Shown here piece after piece: positions 1 through 12,058 of a stretch of DNA of 64,000 nt (position 1 is the stretch's first letter; every line of letters starts with the position of its first letter). The notes below the pieces were generated by a model, which had not been told where the DNA came from, made no database searches, and saw only the letters and a list, made by a program, of their open reading frames with translations. Made by a program: the position numbers and the translations under genes. This stretch comes from Gordionus sp. m RMFG-2023. Lineage: Eukaryota; Nematomorpha; Gordioida; Chordodea; Parachordodidae. The DNA is taken from the NCBI RefSeq assembly GCF_954871325.1, contig NC_088779.1:17734846-17798845 (forward strand). Direction: 5' to 3'.

Positions 1-501
1 AAACTTTTAAAAATGTAGATCCAGTTCTGACTGAAATTTATAAATATTAGGTTAAACAAGACCAATTAATCAAAAATTACTGTTTAATATGACAGAAAAA
101 AAAACTCAGCTCGAAAAATAATTATTTTAAAGGAATTTTGGCCGTTGAAAATGAATTTAAAATGATCCAAACTTAATACTTTGTAGTCTCCAATATAAAT
201 ACCGAGTTCGGCGGGGGGGGGGGGGGGAGGGGTTAACAATCTGAAATTTATTTTAAAACGAGTTCTAAACGAGGAGAAGGAAAAAAAAGGTTCAAATAGG
301 TGGTCAAGTAAATTCTTTAACAAAATTAATTACTATCAATTTCAACCACATAGAAACTTAAAATATGATTAATTATATATTTTTTAACTTAGCCATTAAT
401 ACTATTATATTAATTATGAAAAGCATAATCGCAGGTGCAATGGAAGTAGACAATTTGAACATTATTGCTTTCGCTGACAAACTTTGTATTAAGGCGGCTA
501 C
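1..501. other. A+T-rich sequence, nothing recognised
   Basis: No coding signal or repeat end was recognised. The stretch contains a run of 15 G at 213-227, one of several long oligo-G tracts in the window. It ends with the motif AAGGCGGCTACC, which recurs near 20763, directly against the left end of the hAT element at 502. Confidence 0.5.
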
Positions 502-748
502 CAGAGTCGGGCAGGTCCTTCCTAGAAGAATCTAGATACCGATTCTTTGTGAAAAAATGATTCTTAGATACAGATACTAGCATCTTTTTAAAATATCTAA
601 AAGATACAAGATAAAAGATACTTGTATTCTTTTGCCTAATTAGAATATCTTGAATACAAGATACTTTTAAATTATTATTACCAATTAAATTAAAATAGTT
701 TATAAAATACAGTTTTTATTATTTATTTATGAAGAAAACATGCGCATA

Positions 749-1647
749 TAGGGGAGTGGGGTAAGGTAAACTCCGGGGCTTGACTCTCATTTTAAAATTA
801 AATACACCAGAAGGTTAAAATTTAATTCTAATATAGTTTTTATTACTTTACATCTATAGACAAAATATCTTTTGAAATATTTAATTATTAAAAATTTTAT
901 TTAAGAAAGAAAATGATAAAATTTTCAAAAAATTTTTACATGACAGAATATTAATTTTTATTAAAATATATAATCATTTATATATAAATAAATTTTATAG
1001 CAAAGTTTAAACACTCTTCTATAATTTGGGAAAGTTTGAGTATTTATTATATCTAGATATTATTTCAATTATAATTTACCAATTTAGAGCTATCGGAGCT
1101 TGCTATACCATATACGTCAATTATGTCAGTTAATAATGAAAAAAAATTCAAAATCTTGAAAATGCAATTTCATGGAAGTTTTATGAGTGGTATTTAGGAT
1201 TTATGATAAGAAAACATAATCTCTCAACCTTATTTTTTTTATGTCCAAAATGTTTATTAAAACCAAAATTAAGTTTTAATTTTTATATATAATTAGTTAC
1301 ATTTTATAAGTATTATGATATTTTGAACAATATAACAATAAAATTATTCTATACGTATCATTATTAATATATAAAAATGCATTTCAATTTATTATGGCCT
1401 AAAAAAACCATTGGTTTAGGAAGCCCCTTGAAGTGGTTTGCCTAACCTCGCTATTGGAGCTTGTTGAACATTCACTTTTACAAAAAATAAAATTTATAAG
1501 AAATTTAATCTTTAAATTTTTTATAGGCATCTTTATAAAGTATAGTTTTAGGTATCCAATCATATATTATTATATATATTATCTAAAAAAACCAGGAGCT
1601 ATAGCCAATTTTGTAAAGATCGGTTCGACTAACCCCAGTCTCCCCTA
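749..1647. mobile_element. TAGGGGAG-ended DNA element (non-autonomous)
   Basis: The left end TAGGGGAGTGGGGTAAG is matched in inverse by the right end TAGGGGAGACTGGGGTTAG, an imperfect terminal inverted repeat around 899 bp of non-coding A+T-rich DNA. Related ends occur at about 26091, 33568 and 52430. No transposase is visible. An ATA triplet follows the right end and precedes the left end, but the target duplication cannot be fixed. It probably inserted into the surrounding hAT. Confidence 0.5.
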
Positions 1648-1769
1648 ATAAGAATGAATATTTACAATTAATAAAATATTTAATGATGAGTTAATTTACA
1701 AATCAGGCATTTTAATATTACCAATAGCAAATTCTTAGCATAAATAGAAAATAGATACATTATTTTAAG

Positions 1770-1918
1770 AGATAATCAAATTTTTCAAATAATTTATCAT
1801 TAGGCCCTTGCTGTTTAACGTACTTAACATAGTGCTAAAACTAAATACCCTTTCAATTGGAGCTAATAAAGGTATTGCAGTATTACATTTATAAAACATT
1901 TCCTTAATGGAAGGATAA
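1770..1918 (-). pseudogene. hAT transposase C-terminal remnant
   Basis: On the minus strand this translates to a segment containing YPSIKEMFYKCNTAIP followed by a P-I-E-R-V-F-S-F core. This is the hAT family dimerisation domain (usual form S-S-A-P-V-E-R-L-F-S). No start codon or long frame surrounds it. Orientation agrees with the BED-like patch near 5505-5560, so both probably come from the transposon at 502-6098. Confidence 0.7.
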
Positions 1919-2337
1919 TAATTAAGTATTAATAATGTATTTCGACTTTCTTTAAATTTAAAACTTCCAGTTCAATGTTATTTGTACTAAGGAACTCAGC
2001 AACATTTATTTCATCTAAAAAAAATAATCGTCATTAGATGTTAATCATTGATTTTATAGTTTGAACTTTATTATTTACTCTGGTACTACATTCAGGACTT
2101 CTTTTATTAATATATTTTGAAATTTTTTTTTTATTATCCAACTCAATAAGTTCTTAAAATATGGATGTGATATTGATGTCAAAAAAGCCACATTATATTC
2201 AAATCATAGGAAAATATTTTCTTAAAATCTTTTATCCATACCATCTTGGGCAGCTTTTAAAGGTAGACAATATTGTAAAATTGAATTTTTAAGAAAACCT
2301 ATGCCCCTTTTAACTACACATAAATAATATACTATAA

Positions 2338-2758
2338 CAGTGGCGTAGCTACGGGGGTGGTTTTCGGGTTTGGACCCCTCCCAGAGCAAAAATTTATTTT
2401 TAGATTATACGTTCAAAAGACTTATAAGTGGTGACTTTATATCAAATAAATACGAATAATATTTATATTTTTCTGGTTTTGATGTTTGTGGAAGGATATT
2501 TTATTACTATTGAAATTATCTGGATAGTATTATTATAAAGTCATTGAGAATAATCTACTAAATTATAAAACAAATTATTGATGCATTTAAAAAATATATT
2601 TATTATATATTATCGAAGATATGGTTATGATTTGTAAGAACCCGGCCGAAGGCCGGGCAAAAGGGCCGAAGTCCCGTTAAATGGGGTCTGGGGGCGAAGC
2701 CCCCCAGGCTTTTATATGTATGGACCCCCTTTAAGGAAAATTCCTAGCTACGCCACTG
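2338..2758. mobile_element. hAT-type MITE with 8-bp target duplication
   Basis: The ends are a perfect 14-bp inverted repeat, CAGTGGCGTAGCTA. They are flanked by identical 8-bp direct repeats TACTATAA at 2330-2337 and 2759-2766, the duplication length of hAT transposases. The 421-bp interior is non-coding and carries short GC-rich blocks (about 2640-2710) unlike the A+T-rich surroundings. It is complete as a non-autonomous element. Confidence 0.9.
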
Positions 2759-2805
2759 TACTATAATATGTTTAACAAAATTTGTGTTTAACCCTTTATT
2801 ATTAT

Positions 2806-3213
2806 TGTAAATGTTAGATTTAATTTGCATAAAGATTTCTTTTGGATTTTGTTGTATTTTATATGTAATTTGCATAAAGAATTCTTGTGGATTTATTCTT
2901 ATAACGCGTGATAAAAAGATTATATTTGTATAGTTATGATTAGTTATAAGAAGATTGAAAAGAGTATAAAAAGGCAAATTTTTACGATACAAAGAATCTT
3001 TGATTTTTTTTAAAATTATTAACTTTTTTAATTATATTTTATTATATTTTATTTTTTTATGATTTTTACTATTATAATTTTGAATAAAGAATTAAAGTTG
3101 ATTTTATGATTTCGTGATTCTTAATTATTATTAATTTCCTTTTTATATATATATTTGTTTTCTATTTTTATATTTAGGTTTTGATGCACAATGACAACCA
3201 TGTCGTTGGGACA
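2806..3213 (+). repeat. Left LTR
   Basis: Direct repeat copy 1 of the LTR pair, 408 bp, TGTAAATG to ACA. It carries the TATAAAAAG box at about 2965 and AATAAA at about 3083. Confidence 0.85.
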
Positions 3214-5084
3214 ATGGTGATGGAGAGCGAAGGAGACCGGCCCTTTACAACCTTCAGTCTAATGCAAATCATGCATTGTGACCGGTGGGACAACAAGGAG
3301 ATGTGTCAAAATACAAAAAAAAAATTCCAGAAGAACGTAAGAAATATATGTAATTAAAGATGAAAAAGAAAAATTATTTTGATAAGATTTATGTATAATA
3401 TAAAATCTAAAATTAAAGACAAAGGTAACATGCATAGTAGATAATATATAATTGTGTTTAGTTATTTAAAGGTGATAATTAGGAATTTTATATTTAGAAG
3501 TTATTGGTAAACTAAAAACCATTTGAATTTTGAAACTTATATTTTAGATTTTAGAATAATTTAAAAATTCGGCGAATAAGAGTATAATATAAATTTATTG
3601 TTAGGAAATAGTTGATTAAATTCTTATTGAAGATTTACGTTTAACTTGTATTTTAAGGGCTGCGAGAGATGAAACAGCCTCAAAATTAGTATATTAGGTT
3701 GTAGATTAACCAAGAAATCTTCATAGAGAGAATCGGCTTTTCGTCATTAGAAAATTTATGCCGCAATCGAGCTCAATTTGAGGTCGGATTTTTATTTTGA
3801 ATCATGAATAAGATTTAAGAAGAATCATACAATATTATTCTAATAATACAAAAGGAAAAACATGCTTTAGAAATATACATATCAGTTTTCAACAACGGTT
3901 GTGCGAAAAATTATAATGATTAGATTTCATAAGTTCTTCAAAGACGTGGGGTGAAAACCATAGTGATTAGAGTTAAGAGGTTGTTCATAAACGTAAGTAT
4001 GAAAACTTTTATGATTAGATGTCATTGATTTCTCAACAACTTATGTATGAAAAGAGATTTATATATTTCAGCAGTTTTTTTTTTAAAGACTTGAGTGTCA
4101 AAGAGTACATGAGGAAATAAATACACAATGATAATTTTTTTAAAAGATAGGTTTTGATATATATTTTAGAATAGGATTTTTAGATATAAATTTAGTATAG
4201 ACATGGCTGAAAAGAAGATGAGGATCAATAGCTAAAGGATGAGTACAAGTAAATTTTTCAATAAAAATATGGGTCTAGGCTTCATTAAGGGGAGAGGGGT
4301 GATAGAATTTGATATATTTGTATAATTTATTATATTTTGCTACGTATTATAAATTTAAGATTTAGTATAATTTACGCCATTTATTAAAGGCAGAATTAGT
4401 TTAGAGGAGATAAATGTAGACATTAGGATAAGGTTGGTATAATTATATATTTTATTAGTATATTTGTATTAGGTAGTTTATATTTGAGAATAAATATAAG
4501 AAAGTGATAAAATATTTCAGAAGTTATTTAAATAGATTATTTTAGGTAGAAGTAGATTAGATGTGATTACCCGATATCTCAGCAAGGGCAAACTGTCGTA
4601 GAAGACCCGGAAGTCTGAAAGATAGATACGATTACAAGAATTAGAGGAAACAACCAATCAATTACAAGAGAAAGGGGAAAACAAGCGAATTGATAGAAAG
4701 TAGGGTCAAGACGTTATGCTGCAATCGTTAATCGCTGACCATACCGAGACTTTAGTCTTGATAGGAAACAAGCTACGATAAATTGTTAAAAAGTTTAAGA
4801 CAGACTAGCAAAAAACAAGAGAGGAAAAGAAACTGGATGTCATCGATAATCGTTATCAATCGTGGATAGTGGAAAACAGGCGTGTATCCAGTTCGTCAGT
4901 GGCTTACAGCGATAAAAAGCTGATCGTTTCACAGGGTGACAAGCGACAGATAGAATTTAAAAATTTCAAGCGACAAAGCCTTCGTTAGAACTTAGAAGAC
5001 AGCAAAAATTAAGAAGAATAAGTCGAGATCGAAAGAAGATTGATCATTCGCAGAATGTTGGGTCTAATTTAAGTAGGGAGGTGT

Positions 5085-5496
5085 TGTAAATGTTAGATTT
5101 AATTTGCATAAAGATTTCTTTTGGATTTTGTTGTACTTTATATGTAATTTGCATAAAGAATTCTTGTGGATTTATTGTTATAACGCGTGATAAAAAGATT
5201 ATATTTGAATAGTTATGATTAGTTATAAGAAGATTGAAAAGAGTATAAAAAGGCAAATTTTTACGATACAAAGAATCTTTGATTTTTTTTAAAATTATTA
5301 ACTTTTTTAATTATATTTTATTTTATTTTATTTTATTTTTTATGATTTTTACTATTATAATTTTGAATAAAGAATTAAAGTTGATTTTATGATTTCGTGA
5401 TTCCTAATTATTATTAATTTCCTTTTTATATATATATTTGTTTTCTATTTTTATATTTAGGTTTTGATGCACAATGACAACCATGTCGTTGTGACA
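5085..5496 (+). repeat. Right LTR
   Basis: Direct repeat copy 2 of the LTR pair, 412 bp, with the same ends and internal signals as the left copy. The small length difference lies in a TTTTA-rich simple stretch. Confidence 0.85.
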
Positions 5497-6098
5497 ATTA
5501 TTTTTTTGATTATACAGGTTTTACATTTAGCCTGTAAATTGTCTTTTTTAACTTATATTTAAAAACCATATAAAATTTTAAGATTATATGATTCAGTGGA
5601 ACTTATTTATATAATTAAAATTTCACTACCATGAGTGTTAATTATCCTAAAATTAAAAATATTACATAAAATTGGTAATGATATTCTATCTAGTTACATT
5701 TACATATAAAATATAATCTATACATATTTCGTTTTGGTGTTGTTATTTTTTATCTTTCTACCTTAATATGATTTGTAAATTTTCCAAATAATTTTGGCTG
5801 TCAATATATTAAAATATGGTGGAAAAAAATAAAGAAATTAATTCAAGATTCCCGAAGAAAATAAAATATATTGTGATATGTAAAATTTTAAACATGAATA
5901 TTAGAAAGAATCGGTATCTGTATCTTTTGTCAAGAATATGAAAATGAAAAAGATACAAGATTCTTTTTAGAATAAAGAATCTTAGATACAGATACTAGTA
6001 TCTTATTAGAAATGTCAAAAAGATACTGAGTACAAGATACAAAAGGATCTTGTATCTTGTATCTTAGATACAAGTATTCGCGGTACTGCCCAACTCTG

Positions 6099-7398
6099 TA
6101 ACCAAATCATTAATTCTTAAAGAGGATAATATAAACGACTAATACAAATCATACGTCTATAGAGCTTAATGATATATACTGCCAAGTCAAGTATAGCAAT
6201 TTTATAAATATTAAACTTATTTGTTAAATACCTACCTAATTTATTTAAATGAAATAAGACCCTTATTATTTAACATATTATAAACAAATCACATGATAGA
6301 GTCCGGCCTCCTATATATCATCTCCCCAAGTACGGAACCACAAAGTTGTAATAAAAAACATTAAATTTTGTTGTGATTCTAACCCAGAACCATTGGATTG
6401 GAATGCGACGCTCTTGCCGACTAGGTCACAGACGTTTTATTTTAGTCTCGATTTTTCAAATATATATTATGAATAAATTTGGTAGTACTTATCCAAATGA
6501 AAAATAGACAAGATACAAATTTGATAGGTATTACCTTGAGGCAGTATCTATCATTAATCGACTATATGGTGGTCAGACTTACATGACATTATGGAGGTAG
6601 ATAAGTAATCGAGAAAATTATTGTAAGATATTAAATTTCTAAAAGATTATCTTCCATTTTTAATGATATATAAACTACTAGACAGTTGATCAATATTGCT
6701 CATCTAAATTATGCAATCATGCTCTAAGCAGCAGGAATAATAGTTTCAAATCACATAGCCACACAAATAATAGATGCTGGTTAATTTGCAGTCATATCCA
6801 TGACATTCATTATATAAACTCTTATCAGAATTTATTATATTATATAAATTGATAAAACAAAAACACTAAAAATCTTTAGAAGAAATAATTATGAAAATAT
6901 ATGAAGCCTTGAGTTATTTACACAGCAAGGATGCCATATAGAAATGAAACATTTTGTAACTTTAAAGTAAGGAATAGAGTTATATGATAAAAGCAATTAA
7001 GATTTTATATATTATTGTCGCACCACCTCTAGTTGTTATATTATATCTTAAAATAATAGTAGTTTGTAATAATATTAAAAATATACTCATATTAATAATT
7101 TAAGTCAAAACTGTTCTTCAAAGAAGAAATTAAATAGCTTTCCTAAAACACGTAAAAAAATATAAGAAAATATATCGAATAAGATTACATTCATTGTGGG
7201 ATGAATAATAAAATGTTTAATTTTTAATAATATTATTAAATAAATAGATAGCGTTAAAGAATTAAATGCAAATTGTTACTTATATTTATATCAAAAGCAA
7301 TTATTAATAAAATTTATTAAAATATTAACTGTAATATATTCTATAACAGTCAAATACATCTGTAAAAGCGGTATTTTACATATTTTATAACCAATTTT
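6099..7398. other. A+T-rich sequence, nothing recognised
   Basis: No open frame, RNA gene or element end was recognised in this stretch. It lies between the nested hAT pile and a group of small inverted-end elements. Confidence 0.5.
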
Positions 7399-7545
7399 CA
7401 GAGTTGTTAAAGGATCGAATCAAAAGATCGCCGATCCTGGATTCGATCCTAAATTTATCAATGTTCTCGGATTCATGATCCTGATTGAGGATCGTGATCG
7501 AGATGATTTTTTTAATATTCGATCCCGATCCTTTTAATAATTAAT
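7399..7545. mobile_element. CAGAGTTGTTAAAGG MITE, right end decayed
   Basis: It starts with CAGAGTTGTTAAAGGATC, the same 15-base start as the intact element at 7810. The interior is rich in GATCC/GGATC repeats. The right side reads GATCCTTTTAA and then loses similarity, so the end near 7540 is approximate and no target duplication is visible. Confidence 0.5.
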
Positions 7546-7809
7546 TTTTTACTTAAAATACAATAAATAAAAATTTTGAAAATTAAATTAAAACATTATT
7601 TTTTATAAAAATATCTATCTACATCAAATTTTATCAACTTCCATTCCACCATATTTTATATTTCAACAATTTCCTGAATTTTATCTAGAGCGAAATTTAA
7701 AGCCTACAAGTTATTTATTTAATTATATATATATTTTTTATTTTTTTTTATATGTTTATTATAAATTCATTATTTATATATAAATCATCATTGAAAAATA
7801 TATAATTAG

Positions 7810-7974
7810 CAGAGTTGTTAAAGGATGTATCTAGATCCTGTATCTAGATATAAAAATGTGGTATCTGTATCTGTATCTAGATAGATTTTTGATTAAAATA
7901 TCTGTATCTAGATATTATTTTAGACGTTGTATCTGTATCTAGATCCATTTAAAAACTATCTTTTAACAACTCTG
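7810..7974. mobile_element. 165-bp hAT MITE with 8-bp target duplication
   Basis: The ends are inverse copies (CAGAGTTGTTAAA and its complement). Identical 8-bp repeats ATAATTAG flank it at 7802-7809 and 7975-7982. The interior is a string of GTATCT/AGATAC motifs, so nearly the whole element can fold back. It is non-coding. Confidence 0.9.
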
Positions 7975-7982
7975 ATAATTAG

Positions 7983-8743
7983 TAAACAATTATGAAAAAA
8001 AAAATCATAATAACTAAAGGGCAATATTGAGGCATAAGCGAAAGCAGCAAAAATTTTTCAAAATCTCCTTCATCTAATCATCAGGAGAGATCGAATTAAT
8101 AAAACAAACATAATTAGCCTTAAGAATGGCTATTGCGATCCTCTGCCTTAAGTAAAAACCTTCGCGAGGCTCCCCAGAATTTTTTCTGATTAGGCGGCCA
8201 ACGTCTTTAAAAAAGTTTTTAGCCAAATGGTTTTAATAATTCCTCCATTATAGATTTAGAAGATAATATATCTGCTATTGATGTATAATAATATAGCACT
8301 CTATGGTGACAGTAACATATTGGGAGCAATAATTCACCCAAAATTTAATCTAAATTGACCTTATATTATTTTGCCACAAAATGTGTAGGTAAAAGAAAGG
8401 TTAATTGTCCATTTGGAAAATCTGCAGCATCAACCACATGCAGATGCTTCAAATGAAGGTATGGATAAAATAGATACCTTTTTCGGACATGTTCTTCACA
8501 AAATGCTCGTTCCATTAATAAATTTTTTTATTCAAATGATGATTCAATGAATATTTTTAATACTATGTTAATTTAAATTTTTTTTAAATAAATACAACAC
8601 ACCTTTTCACGGGAGCGCTTGTTTAGTTAAGCTAAACATGTGCTTAATGAAAGACGTGGATGTTTAAATGATAATAACTTAGAAAATTTTTTATTATAAG
8701 GCTAATTTTAATTATAAATAAATATATACTAATTGTTATACTT
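7983..8743. other. A+T-rich sequence, nothing recognised
   Basis: No supported gene. A slightly less A+T-rich patch at about 8020-8210 has no recognisable product. Confidence 0.45.
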
Positions 8744-9658
8744 AAATGTGCCATGAATGGCCATGTTTTTGCATTTTTGCAAAAAAGGTATTAAAATTTA
8801 TATTCAACCAAACAAATTTTAAGTCAATAGCCTAAATATTAATCTTTAAAATAAAATTTGAATCAAAACTCTATCTATAATACTTTATGAGCTAAATGAG
8901 ATTATGTGAAAGTTGTTTTTCTGGCCAGTCAATTCATAGTATTTATTGACTGGCCATATACTATGTGTTAACTGACCTTAATATATTTTTTAAGAATTTT
9001 ATTATAAATATAAAATAATACAATATGATATACTTGTAAAAGACCTATGTTAATATTTCTACATATTTTAGTTATATAAAAAATTAATTATACACTAATT
9101 TAATTAGCATTAAAATCTCAATTTATTACCACATCTATTTAATGATAATATTATAAATTATTATCTTAATTATCATTTTACTAAACATTCTTAAGCTTGT
9201 TCATCATTTTATTTCACCAAATGTTGTTTTGCAAGAGCTTTTCATTTTAATATGAATATGTGAATGTGCGAATTGTGGCCAATCAGTACATGACCAGTCA
9301 ATCCTCACCTCTCAATGATTAAGCGCCTTTATATGTCTATTAGCTTTTAAAATCTAATTTTTTGTGTGAATAATGCTAAATGCCTAAGGATAATATTTAT
9401 ATAAAATATCAGTAATCTAAATTAGTAATTTTTTCACCAAACAAAAAAATGTATAACGTGATTTTTCCAGAAAGAGGTACTAAAAACAGTTTATTTGAAA
9501 TATTTATTTATTGAATTGCTCTATTCAATAAATGAACTTAGGTAAGGTACATACCATAAATATACACATTTTGACCAATTTTGAGAGAAATTGGTTCAAT
9601 GGATAAAAAGTTAAAGGGTGGTGGCCAGTCTTCACACATGGCCATTTATGGCACATTT
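8744..9658. mobile_element. 915-bp inverted-end element with internal palindromes
   Basis: The left end AAATGTGCCATGAATGGCC and the right end (inverse of AAATGTGCCATAAATGGCC) form a 23-bp terminal inverted repeat with one mismatch. Inside, TGGCCAGTCAAT (8923-8934) and ATTGACTGGCCA (8945-8956) make a perfect 12-bp hairpin stem. Related GGCCAGTC/GACCAGTC motifs recur near 9290 and 9621. There is no transposase frame, so it is probably a non-autonomous DNA transposon of unknown superfamily. Confidence 0.6.
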
Positions 9659-10797
9659 CCCCTATATTATATTATTCATATATTAGTTAACTTTGCATCG
9701 ATCAGTAATTTCCTTCAGAAATTTAAATATAAAAAGGATCGTGATCGTGATCGTGATTTGGACCTTGAAAATACTTTTAGGAAGAGGCATGGTAATTAAA
9801 TTTAAATATGAATAATATAGTTGATTAGTGATTTTAAACTTTAATTACAATATTAAATTTGTTAATTTTCAATTAATAAATGATTATATTTATTTATTAG
9901 GGTTATAAAATAATTTAAATAAAAAAAAATGCTAAATTAATATATACATTCTGAGTGATATTGATATTCCATTTTTAACACAGAATTTGATTGCAAGCTG
10001 ATATAGTGAAGTGAATATAATTTATATGTATTAATCTAATAAATAAAATTGCACTCATTTAATAAAAATTCAGATAGTCTTATAAATTTTTAAATAATAA
10101 AATATAATTATGTATTAATCTATTCTAAAATTAAAATAGCACTCATTTAATAAAAATTTAGATAGTCTAATTAATTTTTTAAATAATAAAATCAAATTTA
10201 AATATAATACTTAATAGATAGAAATCTTTCAGGGAGCTATCAAAAAATTTATTTATAATTCAGGGGGATATTAGGGAGCCATTAAGAAAAAAAATTTTTT
10301 TCGCTTCAGGGGGCTATTCAAATTTTTCACGTGACTATAGTCCATGCACTCCCCCCCCCCACTACTGACGCTACTGGATTAGATATGGTTTATTATTTCT
10401 AGTTTTTATTTTGCAATCTTATAGTATTTTATTAAAATTTTTAAGAATATAGAAACAACTTTATTGCTTTTTCGAAATCATTGTTTTTTTAAATTAATAT
10501 GTATTACAAAATAGGCCTTCCTTTTGAATTATTTACATTACATTCATCCTATGTGTAATAATCTTTAAATGGTCCCATGAGGAGGGTCTTCTCTTCTCCG
10601 ACCTTTTTTCTTTCATTCCGAGTTTTTAGTCATAATCACAAGATAAAACAAGGTTGGGCTAGTTCCACTATCATCTTAATATATTTCTGAGTATAAGTTG
10701 TTGCTATCCTTGATAATATAACCGGCATAATTATGCAGAGTATGGGCCTCTGTGCAATTCACATTCGTATATTGATGAGCATGTCCTAGACCAACGT
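9659..10797. other. A+T-rich sequence with short repeats
   Basis: It contains a short GATCGT iteration (about 9738-9758), two similar copies of an A+T-rich 100-bp segment (about 10022-10110 and 10110-10200), and a CAGGGGG-rich patch ending in a 10-C tract at 10351-10360. No gene is seen. Confidence 0.45.
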
Positions 10798-11279
10798 GCC
10801 TAGATCAGGGTTGCCAGGTCAAAATTTTCAAATTGCGGGAAAAATTTGGTATTATGCGGGAGAAATATAAAAATTGTGGTAGAAATATAAAAATTTCTAA
10901 AAAAAATTTTTTGCGAAGCGTGCCGGCCTTTGGCCGTGATTTTGAATTGACTTAATTATCCGCCTATTATTTTTTATTTAGTTTATATAAATACAAAGTC
11001 GGTAACTATTTTTTAAAATAAATTAACATCTTGATTTATTAAAATATATTAATTTATAAAAAAAACCAACGATCTTTTTTTAAATATACTAAAAGAATGT
11101 AAACAAGATAAAATTTTATAAAAAAACGATTTTAATTTTCAATTAAAAATATATTTTATGCGAATGTCCCGCAAAACGTCCGCAATTGAAAATCTACCGT
11201 GTGTGCGTTTATAACATTATAGGGATAGGCGCTCGCTTAATTATCACGTATCACGTTTAAATACATAATAAGGTACTTC

Positions 11280-12056
11280 AAAAATAAGAAATAATACAGA
11301 TGAAACTACAGTTGCGGCAATTGTAATCACTTATCTTGTAGTACAACATTCACAGAGATACTTATCATCACAATGTTCGTAGAATCTCCCCATAATATTT
11401 AAAGACTCTAGTATAAATGAAAACTATACTTGTAGAATAAAAATGAGCAATCATCAATGTTTTAGGACCTAAATCCAGGAGGTCAATTCTTGACGATTTG
11501 AAAAATGGGCATACATATGCAATTCTAACAGATACATCCTTGATCCTCCGCTATTTCATCAAAATTAAGGTCGTTTCAATATAACTATTAAATTTTTTCC
11601 CCTCAAATAGTGAAAAATCCAAAGACATAGCTAACCATATAATGGTAAATATAGCAGATTAGAGATTATCAATATATTGCATGTCAGCTTTCTGATCTGA
11701 TAATGCCTCAGTGAATTTGGTAAAAACAGAGTGTAATTACAGAATTGAGTCAGCACAATGTTGGTTGAGATATGTTCCTAATACCCGCCACCAGAATATT
11801 AAAATTTTATAAACCTTTAAAAAAATATTTCTTAAATAAAGATTATAAAAGCTGTCCTAATATTTTGAAAATTTTTTTCAATAATGAATGGCAGAGGTAT
11901 ATTTAGGAATGATTTCACATGTAGGAAATCTACTACATGCTGTTAATGTGTAGTTGCAATCAGAAGAATTTTAACAAAGATTCACAAAATTATGCTGCAG
12001 ATCTGTTCATTTTTACGGTTAAAATTGACAATAAATTTTATGGCGCCATTGCTAAA
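11280..12056 (+). repeat. Left arm of inverted duplication inside the hAT
   Basis: Reading left to right, this arm matches the reverse complement of about 12597-13585 over most of its length. Shared blocks include the one ending in GACATGC...TCAGCTTTCTG and the one around GGCGCCATTGC/GCAATAGCGCC. By eye the arms differ at perhaps 15-20% of bases, so the duplication is not recent. It encodes decayed transposase in plus sense. Confidence 0.75.
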
Positions 12057-12058
12057 AC

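Larger units (their letters stand above)
2801..5501 (+). mobile_element. Small LTR retroelement with two LTRs (fossil)
   Basis: Two direct repeats, 2806-3213 and 5085-5496, both begin TGTAAATG and end ACA. They are flanked by a 5-bp duplication ATTAT (2801-2805 and 5497-5501). Each LTR holds a TATAAAAAG promoter-like box and an AATAAA signal. A possible primer-binding site starts at TGG just after the left LTR (3215). A purine tract AAGTAGGGAGG precedes the right LTR. The LTRs look about 98% alike, so the insertion is recent. The 1.87-kb interior has no long open frame, so it looks structurally whole but non-autonomous, in the manner of TRIM or LARD elements. Lineage is not assignable; 5-bp duplications fit Ty3/Gypsy. 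Confidence 0.85.
502..6098 (-). mobile_element. Degenerate hAT DNA transposon, split by later insertions
   Basis: The left end reads CAGAGTCGGGCAG (502-514) and the right end is the inverse of CAGAGTTGGGCAG (6086-6098), 12 of 13 bases alike. Inside each end are many GATAC/GTATC-type subterminal repeats (about 525-665 and 5905-6075), typical of hAT transposase binding regions. Minus-strand transposase remnants fit between them: a hAT dimerisation segment at 1770-1918, and a Cys-x2-Cys patch like the start of a BED finger near 5505-5560. Three other elements (749-1647, 2338-2758, 2801-5501) sit inside. Without them the hAT is about 1.6 kb, so it is itself deleted. No 8-bp target duplication is evident, so the two ends could belong to separate copies. 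Confidence 0.55.

Noticed and set aside
2744-2992. 82-codon minus-strand open frame, with a similar one at 5044-5271
   Set aside because: Both lie across the LTR repeat pair; their similarity comes from the LTRs and the translation has no domain.
9581-9799. 72-codon plus-strand open frame
   Set aside because: It spans the right end of the 8744-9658 element and a GATCGT simple repeat; there is no conserved content.
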